In this document: positions 56,901 to 64,000 of the stretch, one piece after another
Numbering within the stretch: position 1 is the stretch's first letter
How the letters are laid out: each line of letters opens with the position of its first letter
Origin: Ignavibacteriota bacterium
GTDB taxonomy: Bacteria > Bacteroidota > Ignavibacteria > UBA10030 > SZUA-254
NCBI GenBank assembly: GCA_016212665.1
Contig: JACREZ010000013.1
Coordinates: 1 to 64,000 of the forward strand
Direction of reading: 5' to 3'
DNA length: 64,000 bases
Translations under genes and position numbers: made by a program
Notes under the pieces: generated by a model
Told to the model about the DNA's origin: nothing
Database searches by the model: none
Seen by the model: only the letters and a program-made list of their open reading frames with translations

Positions 56901-57444
56901 ACGATTCGCTCATAATTCAATCGCAGCCATTCGGCACAAAGAAATCGTTAGAGAAATTCCGATTCAAATCACCTCAGCGAAATACCCGCTCACAATTTCA
57001 TGGGAAACGTTGGAACACTCTTCCATTTCCGCAGACCTCGTAATTGACAAACGCAGTATACCGCTTTTGGGAAAAGGACAAACAACAGTATTAACACCCA
57101 CATCGTATGTAGGGTTAAGATTATTGCCGTCCAGAGACGTATCAATTCCTATGAAGTTTGCGTTGTATCAGAACTATCCAAATCCGTTCAATCCATCAAC
57201 AACAATTCGATACGATATTCCAACCGACGGATTTGTAACACTGAAAGTGTTTAACGTATTGGGGCAACTCGTTGCTACACTCATTGAAAACAAACAACAA
57301 CAGGCGGGGAAATATTCAGAGTTGTTTAACAACGAGGTATTATCAAGTGGCGTTTATTTTTATAGTATTACTGTCACTGATGCCTCAACATCAAATCATA
57401 AAGTTATGTATCAGACACAACGCAAAATGCTTCTGATGAAATAG
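50977..57444 (+). CDS. Giant T9SS adhesin: beta-helix, four SdrD-like repeats, shared chassis
   Basis: 2155 residues. A long signal peptide (to ~36, SSSVLSQ) leads a right-handed parallel beta-helix-like region (~65-600: NVVINGMNANGTSLNALTIK, SNIQILNTKILG, NNISIQYCIITRG-like turns). An MAM/jellyroll-like part (~690-910: FETNTETEGWLGTGDWELGN PQ, GWAFDDFSLKVD) follows. Four SdrD/Cna B-like repeats sit at about 914, 1116, 1212 and 1309 (GYKFEDINKNGTRDASEPGI, FYDANNNGARDTNETGL, FFDINANGVKDSLEPGL). The chassis starts ~1422 (GGSWQDPANWSCGHPPDAG) and the T9SS domain ~2062 (ALYQNYPNPFNPSTTIRYDI P). The SdrD repeats carry EF-hand-like Asp/Asn loops, suggesting Ca-stiffened stalks. The gene follows its paralogue by 116 bp. 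Confidence 0.87.
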   Translation: MKNSIRRIYSSIIRIVIFISIAISIIGICSSSVLSQSKPKNTSSEVSRSILAEENHIEVQSFVHSQTEPPRSVSSTPISGDHFVGSGQEFTKLIDAISALKLNGISGQVRLLLTDSVYIEPPIIIDGIAGAGGFNTITIQPSLGVNSCVVSVGIDNTENGCLVIKQISNVVINGMNANGTSLNALTIKYDENQSEPVNQYAGAIRIISSSNIQILNTKILGRFNPARTKGYDAISTLSSVGTGSCNSINIQYCIITRGRYGINQNGASSSQPDKYWFVSMNKFGGGFADIASSILMFDIRDSLSSGGILLNRIDSSSIESNLIDGVRMPAQIIFSTIDNRIAGITTLSTTNTTLRANTINNVVWDRTDGSTASSSGIRVTGNLSLASPGNNLLANNSISSVNSHKDLSSNPKSAVLVSGIHLTLDRQPKIYYNSVWLSQASSNSGINTCLYVQGDSMLSSEANVRNNAFMNSSTNGNGLVTVLFSDKRCSDFSYEDHNVLYSPNGSIYQGIPNIEGWNSQCGLSQTSVSGDPGFISPTDLHLANFGTSYANNLGVQITEVANDRDGEMRNGMSPDAGCDENVTLQSFSDIQLFNISAGYLYGSPEGQPLNLTVRGKNNGSSTENIVLLVSVLNENGTAIYYGTVTLTAPPFDFFSATVPAPWAPPTLSSLELYTIQAVSQHATDSYPANDSSFKSHRVFPIFDGNNYSSTFETNTETEGWLGTGDWELGNPQKLGGTHSGTKAWTTKLTDEYSPKKHSFLFSPYFDVSNNFFPKIQFAHSIRTEPSWDGSVFQFTTNMGATWENMENLSAPYSGYWYDESVYQNSGGSQNCFDQTAAVAPDGSMFPQGPKWTSNGDCLGNDIAEGPFGYFTSFRQTQEVAGKPLVQFRYWTYSDVMSVDSGWAFDDFSLKVDSGGSISGYKFEDINKNGTRDASEPGIAGWTINLQGPASLTTQTDANGNYLFQHLPEGIYIVTESLKTGWIKTYPTFEFYNISIHPGSLTNENINFGNFELGKIRIDLAIDIDGDGTVDSVDNAPLPAGELATFVLRQDTTIISEFVHGDGLLSYPVVLDAGTYEVEQISSTSGWMITSFDTFTFTISESGFEDSIRFLNFKKISLSGKKFNDLNINSNFDTNEPGLSGWVITLNNGTSVTTDSTGYFEFRNIGPGSHSLIETNQAGWTQTFPGSSNYSFTALSGNNITGINFGNYNFGNISGIKFYDANNNGARDTNETGLSNWKIVLKGTVNETTFTSSDGYYEFNNLPAGAYRIHEVYQAGWQQTYPANLRYFDTIKTSGQRITNQDFGNYKLPNSLSGMKFFDINANGVKDSLEPGLENWKIKLFDSSRSTVMVDTTDSLGNYSFQNLPDGVYIIKEVLKDEWVQTYPRSVDVATGYQPGIYILKLSQGISKTGLDFGNTIACRYIGQVGGSWQDPANWSCGHPPDAGTPIIIPRDTSVVIDSLPSDSIHSVRIQQGGRIHFGLLNMFLRIQGRLQIDSGGTLSFDGGTMSSLTNAQSGLVLYGDWINYGIFAPGQSTIVFKGDSAKSIVAGDIVNESETITLPGKERTPNDYTSNSFYNLVIDGENTNLIGNMRIQNSLALYRSLNTRAEDTITIENPSPDAIDSTGILPRGSIRRVINTISGGTYRFESTSSSLSFNAGEELPDTVLITTLPDTTTDVFDFHWKVVGGVLDTISNTVTVDSIGKFSKWVLGKPGTGYNKATNTSINYGSPTVSRMYTITNSGGGNFNATLQLRYDDDELFEGQSQSDLRLLQGPIVADTMHQNWNMISIPVLPETTYEVAALFPSANSNAFKFNQNSGYLQQSSLDIGSGYWLKFPATEFVGILGEEQRTLTVDVESGWNLVGTISFPIAASSVTDTTGAEISGVFFGYRNGYFVSDTLRALHAYWIKVNNAGSLTFQQSSQGTAKTSSAYRILKSLGEMLVSDANGNNQSLYFGSSNEITESTFEMPPLSPSGIFDARFAHNSIAAIRHKEIVREIPIQITSAKYPLTISWETLEHSSISADLVIDKRSIPLLGKGQTTVLTPTSYVGLRLLPSRDVSIPMKFALYQNYPNPFNPSTTIRYDIPTDGFVTLKVFNVLGQLVATLIENKQQQAGKYSELFNNEVLSSGVYFYSITVTDASTSNHKVMYQTQRKMLLMK

Positions 57445-57462
57445 TGTCAAAGGTATTAATGA

Positions 57463-57492
57463 AAAAGCCGGTCAATGAACTGACCGGCTTTT
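57463..57492. terminator. Bidirectional terminator between convergent giant-adhesin and cyclase genes
   Basis: AAAAGCCGGTCA (57463-57474) pairs with TGACCGGCTTTT (57481-57492) around a 6-nt loop. The A/T ends give a U-tract in both directions. It sits 18 bp past the adhesin stop and 18 bp before the cyclase stop. Confidence 0.93.
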
Positions 57493-57510
57493 CACAGTTG
57501 GCGTTGGTAA

Positions 57511-59796
57511 CTACCGTTTAGCAGCTATAATCAAGTCTGCTTCATTCCGATACGTTTGTAAATCAATATCATTTGTTATAAATGCCTCATCATATTCCGG
57601 ATTCATAGCACGTGCACGCGAAAACCAGGAAATCATTTCTTGCTTCTTACCCAGAATTGCATACACCCGCGCTGCACCCATGAGATTGTTTTCTGAGGAA
57701 TCCATTTTCACTGCTGTCAGTATATTTGAAATTGCTTTTTCATTTTCTCCAAGTCGGGCGGAAAATAATCCAACAAAATAATAATGTTCTGCAACATTGG
57801 GATTGAGCTTTGTATTTTCTTCTGCAAGACTTAGTCCATCACGCCAGGCTTTTACCGCAACATCCTTTTTCGCGCGACGATATTGTGTTATCCCCAATGT
57901 ATAAATCAACCGATAATTCGAAGGCTCATACTTTAAGCATGCTACTATTGTTGATTCTGCCTTTGTATAATTACCTTTATTGAGAAAAAGAATACCGAGA
58001 TATTCAGCGGTGATAGGATTCGCCGGATTGAGTTTCAATGCATTTTCATAAGAAAGAAGCGCGCTGTCTTGTTTACCCAATATCTCGTACAGGTATGCCA
58101 AGTTAATCCATGGTAATTCATGTTCCGGATTTAATTTTGTGGCTCGCCTGAAGACTTCAACAGACTCATCATATTTCTTCATCATGGCGTAACCAACAGC
58201 TAAGTTGACGGAAATGTTATAGTTTGTCGGTTCTATTTCAAACGCTTTCAACAACACACTGATTGCTTTTGGGGGGTCATTAAGATTTAATAAGTATTCA
58301 TTCGCTAAGGTGACATATGCCCGCATCAGATTAGGATCCATTTGAATTGAACGTTCCAAATATTCCACTCCCTTTTTTCTATCTCCTCGCTCGATGTTCA
58401 GTCGACCGAGCAACAAATATGCTTCAGAATTTGTACTATCGAAAGATAATACTTTTCGAATATTTTTTTCTGCCTCAATTAACCATCTCTCATTTAAATC
58501 ATAGCCTCGTTCGTGATTCAGTAACTGTGTGCTTGCTAGTTTTATGTATGCAGGGAGAAATTTTTCATCTTTTTCAATCGCCTGAGTTAGTTCGGATATT
58601 GCTAATTGGTTATCTTCCTTCCGTTCTCGTCGGTCATATTCTAATCCAGCCATGAAATGCTCATACGCTTCCGGCTTCGGAACATAATCTCCCTTGATTT
58701 GTGATTCAAATAATGAAACAACTTGTCGAAGTATTTCACCTCGAATTTTCGACATATCCTTTTTCTTAAGATAAGAGAAATCCCGGCTTTCAATGTCCCG
58801 TTGTTCATGTGGTTCAACCAATCGGAACCGTATCGTTAAATCATCATCTTGAAATTCTAAAGACCCTCTTAACAAATACCGCACATTTAATTCTTTGGCA
58901 ATTTCATCTTCTCCTTTTTTAGTGTTTCTATATCCGTCAGTACTTCCTGATTGAAGAACTTTAATATGAGTCATGTTTTGCAAGGAAGTACGAATGTCAT
59001 CTGTAAAACTACCAGCGAGATATGAAAAAGATGAGTCACCTTTATAGTCGAATGGTAAAACTGCTAACGAATTGGGCGGTGGTTCCGGCGCAAACACAAA
59101 AATATAAACTGCAGCAAGAACAAGAATGGTTGCAAATCCATATGCAATTCTCTTCTTCGTTTTTTTTCGCTTGAGGATTGTTTTCGCCACATACAAGTTT
59201 GTTGAAAATTTCCCGCTCGCCTTGTCTGTCGGAATGACAATGATTTGATAAACTTTTATCGGTTGGTCAATTCCCTTCAACTGCGGGACACCAAGATTCA
59301 ACACCTTGATGTTTAGTTTCATCCTTACTTGCTGATAGACACTTTCCGATATGTTGACACCGCCAACTTCAGCAATGGATTGAACACGGGAAGCGATATT
59401 GACGCCATCACCAAAAACATCGTTTTCTTTAACAAACACATCACCAAGATGGACGCCGATTCGAACGGTGATTTTTTCGTCTTCGTTTTTGATTTGGGAA
59501 TTGTATTGAAGGAAACTTTGCTGAACTTCGACTGCGCATTGAGTCGCACTCACAACGCTGTCGAAGGTAACAAGAAATGCATCCCCGATGGTTTTAATAA
59601 CAACGCCTCCGTACTTATGTACTGCTTCGGTCATCATCCTGTTATGAATGCCGAGCATACGCATGGTGCCTACTTCATCACGCTGCATTTTGCCGGAAAA
59701 ATCTTTGATGTCCGTAAACATGATTGCGCAAAGTTTACGGACACCTTTTTCCGATTCCTGATTGTGTATTGAGTTTATATTGTTTTCGTCAGCCAT
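57511..59796 (-). CDS. Adenylate/guanylate cyclase with TolB-like and TPR domains
   Basis: 761 residues. Class III cyclase domain at ~25-190 with metal-binding Asp in FTDIKDFS and GDAFLVTF, and the NIASRVQ motif (Asn, Arg). One transmembrane helix (~217-236, FATILVLAAVYIFVFA), then a TolB-like beta-propeller-precursor domain (~245-365: LAVLPFDYKGDSSFSYLAGS FTDDI). At least nine TPRs run to the C-terminus. The substrate (ATP or GTP) is not decided here. The domain order cyclase-TM-TolB_N-TPR is a known type of signal protein in soil and marine bacteria. The cyclase is cytoplasmic and the TPR part probably periplasmic. Monocistronic. Confidence 0.9.
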   Translation of the reverse strand: MADENNINSIHNQESEKGVRKLCAIMFTDIKDFSGKMQRDEVGTMRMLGIHNRMMTEAVHKYGGVVIKTIGDAFLVTFDSVVSATQCAVEVQQSFLQYNSQIKNEDEKITVRIGVHLGDVFVKENDVFGDGVNIASRVQSIAEVGGVNISESVYQQVRMKLNIKVLNLGVPQLKGIDQPIKVYQIIVIPTDKASGKFSTNLYVAKTILKRKKTKKRIAYGFATILVLAAVYIFVFAPEPPPNSLAVLPFDYKGDSSFSYLAGSFTDDIRTSLQNMTHIKVLQSGSTDGYRNTKKGEDEIAKELNVRYLLRGSLEFQDDDLTIRFRLVEPHEQRDIESRDFSYLKKKDMSKIRGEILRQVVSLFESQIKGDYVPKPEAYEHFMAGLEYDRRERKEDNQLAISELTQAIEKDEKFLPAYIKLASTQLLNHERGYDLNERWLIEAEKNIRKVLSFDSTNSEAYLLLGRLNIERGDRKKGVEYLERSIQMDPNLMRAYVTLANEYLLNLNDPPKAISVLLKAFEIEPTNYNISVNLAVGYAMMKKYDESVEVFRRATKLNPEHELPWINLAYLYEILGKQDSALLSYENALKLNPANPITAEYLGILFLNKGNYTKAESTIVACLKYEPSNYRLIYTLGITQYRRAKKDVAVKAWRDGLSLAEENTKLNPNVAEHYYFVGLFSARLGENEKAISNILTAVKMDSSENNLMGAARVYAILGKKQEMISWFSRARAMNPEYDEAFITNDIDLQTYRNEADLIIAAKR

Positions 59797-59920
59797 GTAT
59801 TATTTTCGGGCATATATGTACGAAATTCAAACTACTAAAGCAAGAATAATTTCTCTTGTTTACTCAACACAAGTACTTTTGTTTCGCCTCCCGAAAAATT
59901 TCCCCGATATTCAATCACCG

Positions 59921-62092
59921 TTAGATAAACAACGGAGCTAACACAAGGGTAATGGTTGAGAGTAATTTGATTAACACGTGAAGCGATGGACCGGCTGTAT
60001 CTTTGAACGGGTCACCCACTGTATCGCCCACAACCGATGCTTTGTGCGGGTCGGATTTTTTTCCACCGTACGCGCCGGTTTCTATGTATTTCTTTGCATT
60101 ATCCCACGCGCCGCCGCTGTTATTGAGGAAGAGCGCCATGAGAATTCCCACAATCGTTCCAACCATGAGAAAACCACCGACAACTTCAGCGCCGCTCGCT
60201 CCATGAACAGGAGAACCTTGAGAAACAAATAACCATTTGAAGACAAGTCCAACCACAACAGGCATTCCAACCACTAGCAAACCCGGCAGAACCATTTCTT
60301 TCAATGCCGCTCGTGTTGCAATATCAACGCATTGTCCATAATCCGGTTTTGTTGTTCCCAACATAATTCCTGGATTGTTTTTGAATTGGTCACGTACATT
60401 GTTGATGATTGCATAGGCGGCACGACCAACTGCTTTAATCGCCATCGAGGAGAATAAAAATACTAACACCGCGCCGAATAACGCACCGACAAACACTTCC
60501 GGTTTGTTGAGATTGATGACTCCTTCAAACGTCGGCATGTAAATTTTCACTTCATCAATGTAAGCGCTGAACAGAAGGAATGCGGCAAGCGCGGCTGAAC
60601 CAACTGCGTAACCTTTCGTTAAGGCTTTTGTTGTGTTTCCGACAGAATCAAGTCGGTCTGTTCGCTCGCGAATTTCATGCGGTTGTTGACTCATTTCAAC
60701 AATTCCACCTGCGTTATCGGTGATGGGTCCAAACGTATCCATTGCAAGAATATACGCGGCAGTTCCTAACATTCCCATCGTAGCAACCGCAGTTCCGAAC
60801 AATCCAGCGTGTTCAAGTCCAGAGTTTGCGCCGAGGAAATATGCGCTTACAATTGCGGCGGCAATAACAAGTACCGGATAACCGGTTGATTCCATCCCGA
60901 TTGCAATACCACTGATAATGTTTGTTGCGGGTCCGGTTTGCGATGCCTCTGCAATAAACTTCACAGGACGATATTTGTATTCAGTGTAATACTGAGTTAT
61001 GAGAACGAATGCTATCGAAGTCAACACTCCAATCAAACCACATAAGAAGAAATTGAAATAATATTGTTCACCTAACAACCAACGTGAGGCAACAAAAAAT
61101 CCGATAATTGCCAGAACTGAGGTTATCCAATAACCACGGTTCAATGCTTTCATCGGGTCTTCTTTTTCATTTTTCACTTTGACCATCATGATTCCGACGA
61201 TGGATGCAAGAATACCAAATGCACGCGCTACAAGCGGGAAGAGTAAAACACCAATAAGTGTCAAACCATGACTTTCAAAAATACCGACGTTAGCTTTGTA
61301 CAAACCCGCCGCGAGAATCATTGCTCCGATATTTTCTGCCGCTGTTGATTCAAACAAGTCAGCGCCACGACCGGCACAATCACCGACATTATCACCGACA
61401 AGGTCAGCGACCACAGCAGGATTGCGGGGGTCATCTTCGGGAATTCCGGCTTCGACTTTTCCAACAAGGTCTGCGCCGACATCAGCCGCCTTTGTATAAA
61501 TTCCTCCACCAAGTTGTGCAAAAAGCGCAACGAAACTTGCACCGAAACCATAACCGACAATCAACAAAGGAATTTTTGTCACATCGTCAGTAACTCCGGC
61601 GGCATCCACTAAAGCAAACAATCCTGCGACGCCAAGCAAACTCATTGCTACGACAAAGAATCCTGAAACAGCACCGCCTCGTAACGCCGGTTGCAATGCG
61701 CTGTTCATATCTTTCAATGCGCCCGCGGCAGTACGAATATTTGAGCGGATAGAAACCCACATCCCCATATACCCAGCGGCAACAGAACATGCAGCGCCGA
61801 GAATAAAAGAAAGCGTAGTCCAAAGCGCAAGGTCGGCTTGAGACGCAGGGTCGTGCTCGTTATGCGCACGAACGAAGGCGTATAAAATGTAAATAAGAAG
61901 TCCGAGCGCAAGCGCAAGGTAGATGATGGTTTTGTTTTGGCGACGCAAGAAGGCTTCCGCTCCCTGCTTAATCGCGTTGGAAATTTCCTGCATCTTTTCA
62001 CTTCCGGTCGGTCGCCTCATTACATCCTTGATGAGATACAACGCAAAGAGTAAACCGAAGATACTGATGCCTAAAATAAGAGTTAATTCCAT
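59921..62092 (-). CDS. hppA: K+-independent membrane-bound H+-translocating pyrophosphatase
   Basis: 723 residues, about 16 transmembrane helices. Pyrophosphate-binding region DVGADLVGKVEAGIPEDDPR NPAVVADLVGDNVGDCAGRG ADLFES, EFAVR-like ITDNAGGIVEM and the C-terminal GGAWDNAKKYIETG / KASVVGDTVGDPFKDTAGPS. The GNTTKA motif has Lys where K+-dependent enzymes have Ala, so it belongs to the K+-independent, proton-pumping class. It couples PPi hydrolysis to ion export. The left end has a short spacer to the next gene; the upstream 356-bp spacer is described separately. Confidence 0.97.
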   Translation of the reverse strand: MELTLILGISIFGLLFALYLIKDVMRRPTGSEKMQEISNAIKQGAEAFLRRQNKTIIYLALALGLLIYILYAFVRAHNEHDPASQADLALWTTLSFILGAACSVAAGYMGMWVSIRSNIRTAAGALKDMNSALQPALRGGAVSGFFVVAMSLLGVAGLFALVDAAGVTDDVTKIPLLIVGYGFGASFVALFAQLGGGIYTKAADVGADLVGKVEAGIPEDDPRNPAVVADLVGDNVGDCAGRGADLFESTAAENIGAMILAAGLYKANVGIFESHGLTLIGVLLFPLVARAFGILASIVGIMMVKVKNEKEDPMKALNRGYWITSVLAIIGFFVASRWLLGEQYYFNFFLCGLIGVLTSIAFVLITQYYTEYKYRPVKFIAEASQTGPATNIISGIAIGMESTGYPVLVIAAAIVSAYFLGANSGLEHAGLFGTAVATMGMLGTAAYILAMDTFGPITDNAGGIVEMSQQPHEIRERTDRLDSVGNTTKALTKGYAVGSAALAAFLLFSAYIDEVKIYMPTFEGVINLNKPEVFVGALFGAVLVFLFSSMAIKAVGRAAYAIINNVRDQFKNNPGIMLGTTKPDYGQCVDIATRAALKEMVLPGLLVVGMPVVVGLVFKWLFVSQGSPVHGASGAEVVGGFLMVGTIVGILMALFLNNSGGAWDNAKKYIETGAYGGKKSDPHKASVVGDTVGDPFKDTAGPSLHVLIKLLSTITLVLAPLFI

Positions 62093-62448
62093 AGTGCTAT
62101 CTAAAATTCCTTAGTTGTCAACGAGAACGCCTTAGGCGATTCGTCGTTGGGTGGATAGTTATTGGTTACGATTAATATTGATGGAAAATGCAATTCCCGG
62201 TTTGCGCAAACGAAAGATTAGAAATATTTGTAGAAGGTAATGATACGAACACTCATAATCTGAGAAAATAAGTCAATAACCTTAAATAATATTACTAACG
62301 AGAAGGGAAAATTTGCACACGGTTCCGGGAAAAATGACACGTTCCGCCCCACTTTGACAGAGGCGGAACGGCATCACCGTTCAGAACGGTGCAAAATTAC
62401 AGAAAAAAAATGTAAAAACCGAATCAGTCCCGGAGAACCAATTATTTC
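62093..62448. other. Intergenic region between hppA and the TPR gene
   Basis: A 356-bp region with no gene. It should hold the hppA promoter (near 62093-62200; TTGACA occurs 27 bp before the ATG but has no matching -10). A probable terminator for the TPR gene lies at 62341-62369 with a further small hairpin at 62371-62392. No heptamer repeat was noticed. Confidence 0.55.
62341..62392 (-). terminator. Double hairpin downstream of the TPR gene
   Basis: GTTCCGCC (62341-62348) pairs with GGCGGAAC (62362-62369), and a second hairpin pairs ACCGT/ACGGT within 62371-62392. On the minus strand a TTTTT run follows a few bases past the first stem. It lies 57-110 bp past the TPR gene stop. Confidence 0.55.
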
Positions 62449-63948
62449 TTATTTACAATCTCCATTCACGACACCGATGAACGCGGCTAATTTCTTCGCA
62501 TCTTCATTTTTCGGACATTGATTGAGTACTTTGCAAAGATACTTTTTTGCATCGTCGTTCTTCTTTTGAACTGCATAACACTGTGCAATAAGTAAATTTG
62601 TCTGGCAATTCTTCGGGTCGAGTTGATAGGCTTTTAAAAGGTTTGTCAAAGCACGGTCATAATTTTTTTCTGTGAAGGAAATAATTCCTTCAACTCGATA
62701 TGCTTCTTCTAACTTTCCTTTGTTCTTCTCTAAACTCTCTTCCCCACCAGTGGTTATCAATTCAATTACTTTTTGATTTGCAATGCGTTGCTGAGCAGTC
62801 GAGTCTTCCATCTGTGCATAACATGCCGCGAGGGAACTCCATCCTTGTAAATAGTCGGGACGAATTTCAAGACTTGCTTTGATATGTGCAAGCGATGCGT
62901 TGTATTCTTTCAACTGCATCAAACACAAACCGGCATTAAGATGCGAAGCAAATTGATAACCGGAAGTTGTATCGGTTGCAATCTTTCGTTCAAAATTTTC
63001 TGCCGCCTCTTTATACATTTTCTTTCCCATGTATAATGAACCGAGGTCATAAAAAATTGCAGTGAGAGTTGAATCTTTTTGTTTTGCTTTTTCATAATAA
63101 ACAATTGCTGAATCATTTTTCTCCATCGCCTTTAACGCCTTAGCAAGTTCAAGATATTCTTCAGCAGTCAACGTATCTTTTTGTTCAAGTTTCAGATATG
63201 AAATTTCGGCATTCGCATAATCTTTCGCTTTCACATAGCCGTAAGAAACCATTCTCAGCACATCTATTTTGGTAGAGTCAGATTTTAAAAGATTCTCACC
63301 ATAAGGAATCAACTCCGCAAAACGATTAGTCAGATACATCGCGTTGACGACTGAATATTTTTCTTCTATTGCGTTGGTGTCTCTTGAAACGTAATGAACG
63401 AGAAACGGTAATGAGTTGGCATATTGTTTCGCTTTATACAATAGGTTGCCGAGTTTTTTAAACATCTCTAAGTTTGATGTATCACGGGCAATAACTCTGC
63501 GATAGGCAGTTGCGGCTTCTGTGTATTGGCGGGTCTTCATATAGGCATCGGCTAATTTTTCATGATAGTTAGGATTTAAACTATCCATGTCAGCCGCTTT
63601 TTTATAAAAATCAATCGAGACAGAATAAAGATTTTGCTTTACGTACGCGTCACCGAGTAGCACATACACTTCAATGTTTGCAGTATCTAACTCACGCGCT
63701 TGAATCAATTCCGGAACAGCGGCTTCAGCAGAATCAATAGCAAGCAATGCTTTTCCAAGATAGAAAAATCCTTTCGGGTTTTTCTTGTCTTTGCGATTGG
63801 CTTCTCTCAGGCAGGGAATTGCAGATGCATAATCTTTTTTATTGAATGCGTCCATACAATTCAAATATCTATCGTCAGCATGAGTTGATGTTGCAACGAT
63901 AAGAGTGACAAGAACGAATGAGCAAATGTTTTTGATAATTGTTTTCAC
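62449..63948 (-). CDS. Exported TPR-repeat protein
   Basis: A 499-residue protein with a signal peptide (MKTIIKNICSFVLVTLIVAT STHA) followed by about 12 TPR-like 34-residue repeats (PKGFFYLGKALLAIDSAEAA, IEVYVLLGDAYVKQNLYSVS, PNYHEKLADAYMKTRQYTEA, AIFYDLGSLYMGKKMYKEAA). TPR solenoids hold protein complexes together; no other domain was found. It acts outside the cytoplasm. The ATG at 63948 fits the signal peptide. The partner cannot be named from sequence. Confidence 0.85.
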   Translation of the reverse strand: MKTIIKNICSFVLVTLIVATSTHADDRYLNCMDAFNKKDYASAIPCLREANRKDKKNPKGFFYLGKALLAIDSAEAAVPELIQARELDTANIEVYVLLGDAYVKQNLYSVSIDFYKKAADMDSLNPNYHEKLADAYMKTRQYTEAATAYRRVIARDTSNLEMFKKLGNLLYKAKQYANSLPFLVHYVSRDTNAIEEKYSVVNAMYLTNRFAELIPYGENLLKSDSTKIDVLRMVSYGYVKAKDYANAEISYLKLEQKDTLTAEEYLELAKALKAMEKNDSAIVYYEKAKQKDSTLTAIFYDLGSLYMGKKMYKEAAENFERKIATDTTSGYQFASHLNAGLCLMQLKEYNASLAHIKASLEIRPDYLQGWSSLAACYAQMEDSTAQQRIANQKVIELITTGGEESLEKNKGKLEEAYRVEGIISFTEKNYDRALTNLLKAYQLDPKNCQTNLLIAQCYAVQKKNDDAKKYLCKVLNQCPKNEDAKKLAAFIGVVNGDCK

Positions 63949-64000
63949 GGGTTAATCTCTCTTTTTGTTAATTCAACCAGACGGACGGGCATTGTTGCCG

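Overview
The window looks like chromosomal DNA of a free-living member of the Bacteroidota/Ignavibacteriota group, probably an Ignavibacteria-like lineage. The main evidence is three very large exported proteins ending in the type IX secretion (T9SS) sorting signature QNYPNPFNPST, a PorV/PorQ-type outer-membrane protein, a SusC-like TonB-dependent receptor with an N-terminal carboxypeptidase-regulatory-like domain, atpD-atpC separated from the rest of the ATP synthase genes, and a YpdA-type reductase. Placement is by family content only; no database was searched.

Layout. 1-8143 (minus strand): the start of an InlB-repeat protein cut by the window edge, then a three-gene surface operon (TonB receptor, 1201-residue exported protein, PorV-like protein). 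8430-13669 (plus): a MalK/UgpC-type ABC ATPase, a secreted GH31 alpha-glucosidase whose signal peptide is out of frame, and a histidine/aromatic ammonia-lyase with Ala-Cys-Gly in place of the usual Ala-Ser-Gly. 13670-14377: a GC-rich 42-bp tandem repeat. 14378-20921 (minus): a small orphan ORF, a 1459-residue Ycf48/BNR-propeller T9SS protein, and an ECF sigma factor with a probable anti-sigma partner. 20980-31236 (minus): housekeeping genes (holA, a cyclophilin, a flippase-like membrane protein, lolA, ftsK, comB, gcvT, fsa/talC, RNase E/G), most in one tight operon. 31648-32856 (plus): smpB and pyruvoyl-dependent arginine decarboxylase. 32882-39527 (minus): a DUF2442/DUF4160 pair, an RpiB/LacA-like protein with an unusual N-terminal domain, an RlpA lipoprotein with a second frame break in its signal peptide, manC, alr, hicBA and atpC-atpD. 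39696-46709: a hypothetical exported protein, two tandem GT39-TPR membrane proteins, a YpdA-like reductase, tRNA-Thr(CGU) and a ferredoxin. 46955-57444 (plus): two giant modular T9SS surface proteins. 57511-63948 (minus): a cyclase-TolB-TPR protein, a K+-independent H+-pyrophosphatase and a TPR protein.

How the genes fit together. Much of the window serves envelope biogenesis and the cell surface: lipoprotein transport (LolA), peptidoglycan (Alr, RlpA), sugar nucleotides (ManC), sugar transfer (GT39 proteins) and T9SS cargo. The three T9SS giants share one C-terminal chassis of about 700-850 residues, while their N-terminal modules differ completely (13-repeat propeller; FN3+LamG; beta-helix+SdrD repeats).

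Most distinctive observations: many intergenic spacers contain heptanucleotide tandem repeats, each with a different heptamer but strict 7-bp phasing, reminiscent of cyanobacterial STRR sequences; two exported proteins have their signal-peptide start one base out of frame at a T-run; the ammonia-lyase has a natural Ser-to-Cys replacement at the MIO-forming position; and the RpiB-like protein has lost the catalytic Cys and carries an EutQ-like N-terminal segment. No CRISPR array, insertion sequence, prophage or recognised defence system was found. The small gene pairs hicBA and DUF4160/DUF2442 are the only toxin-antitoxin-like genes.
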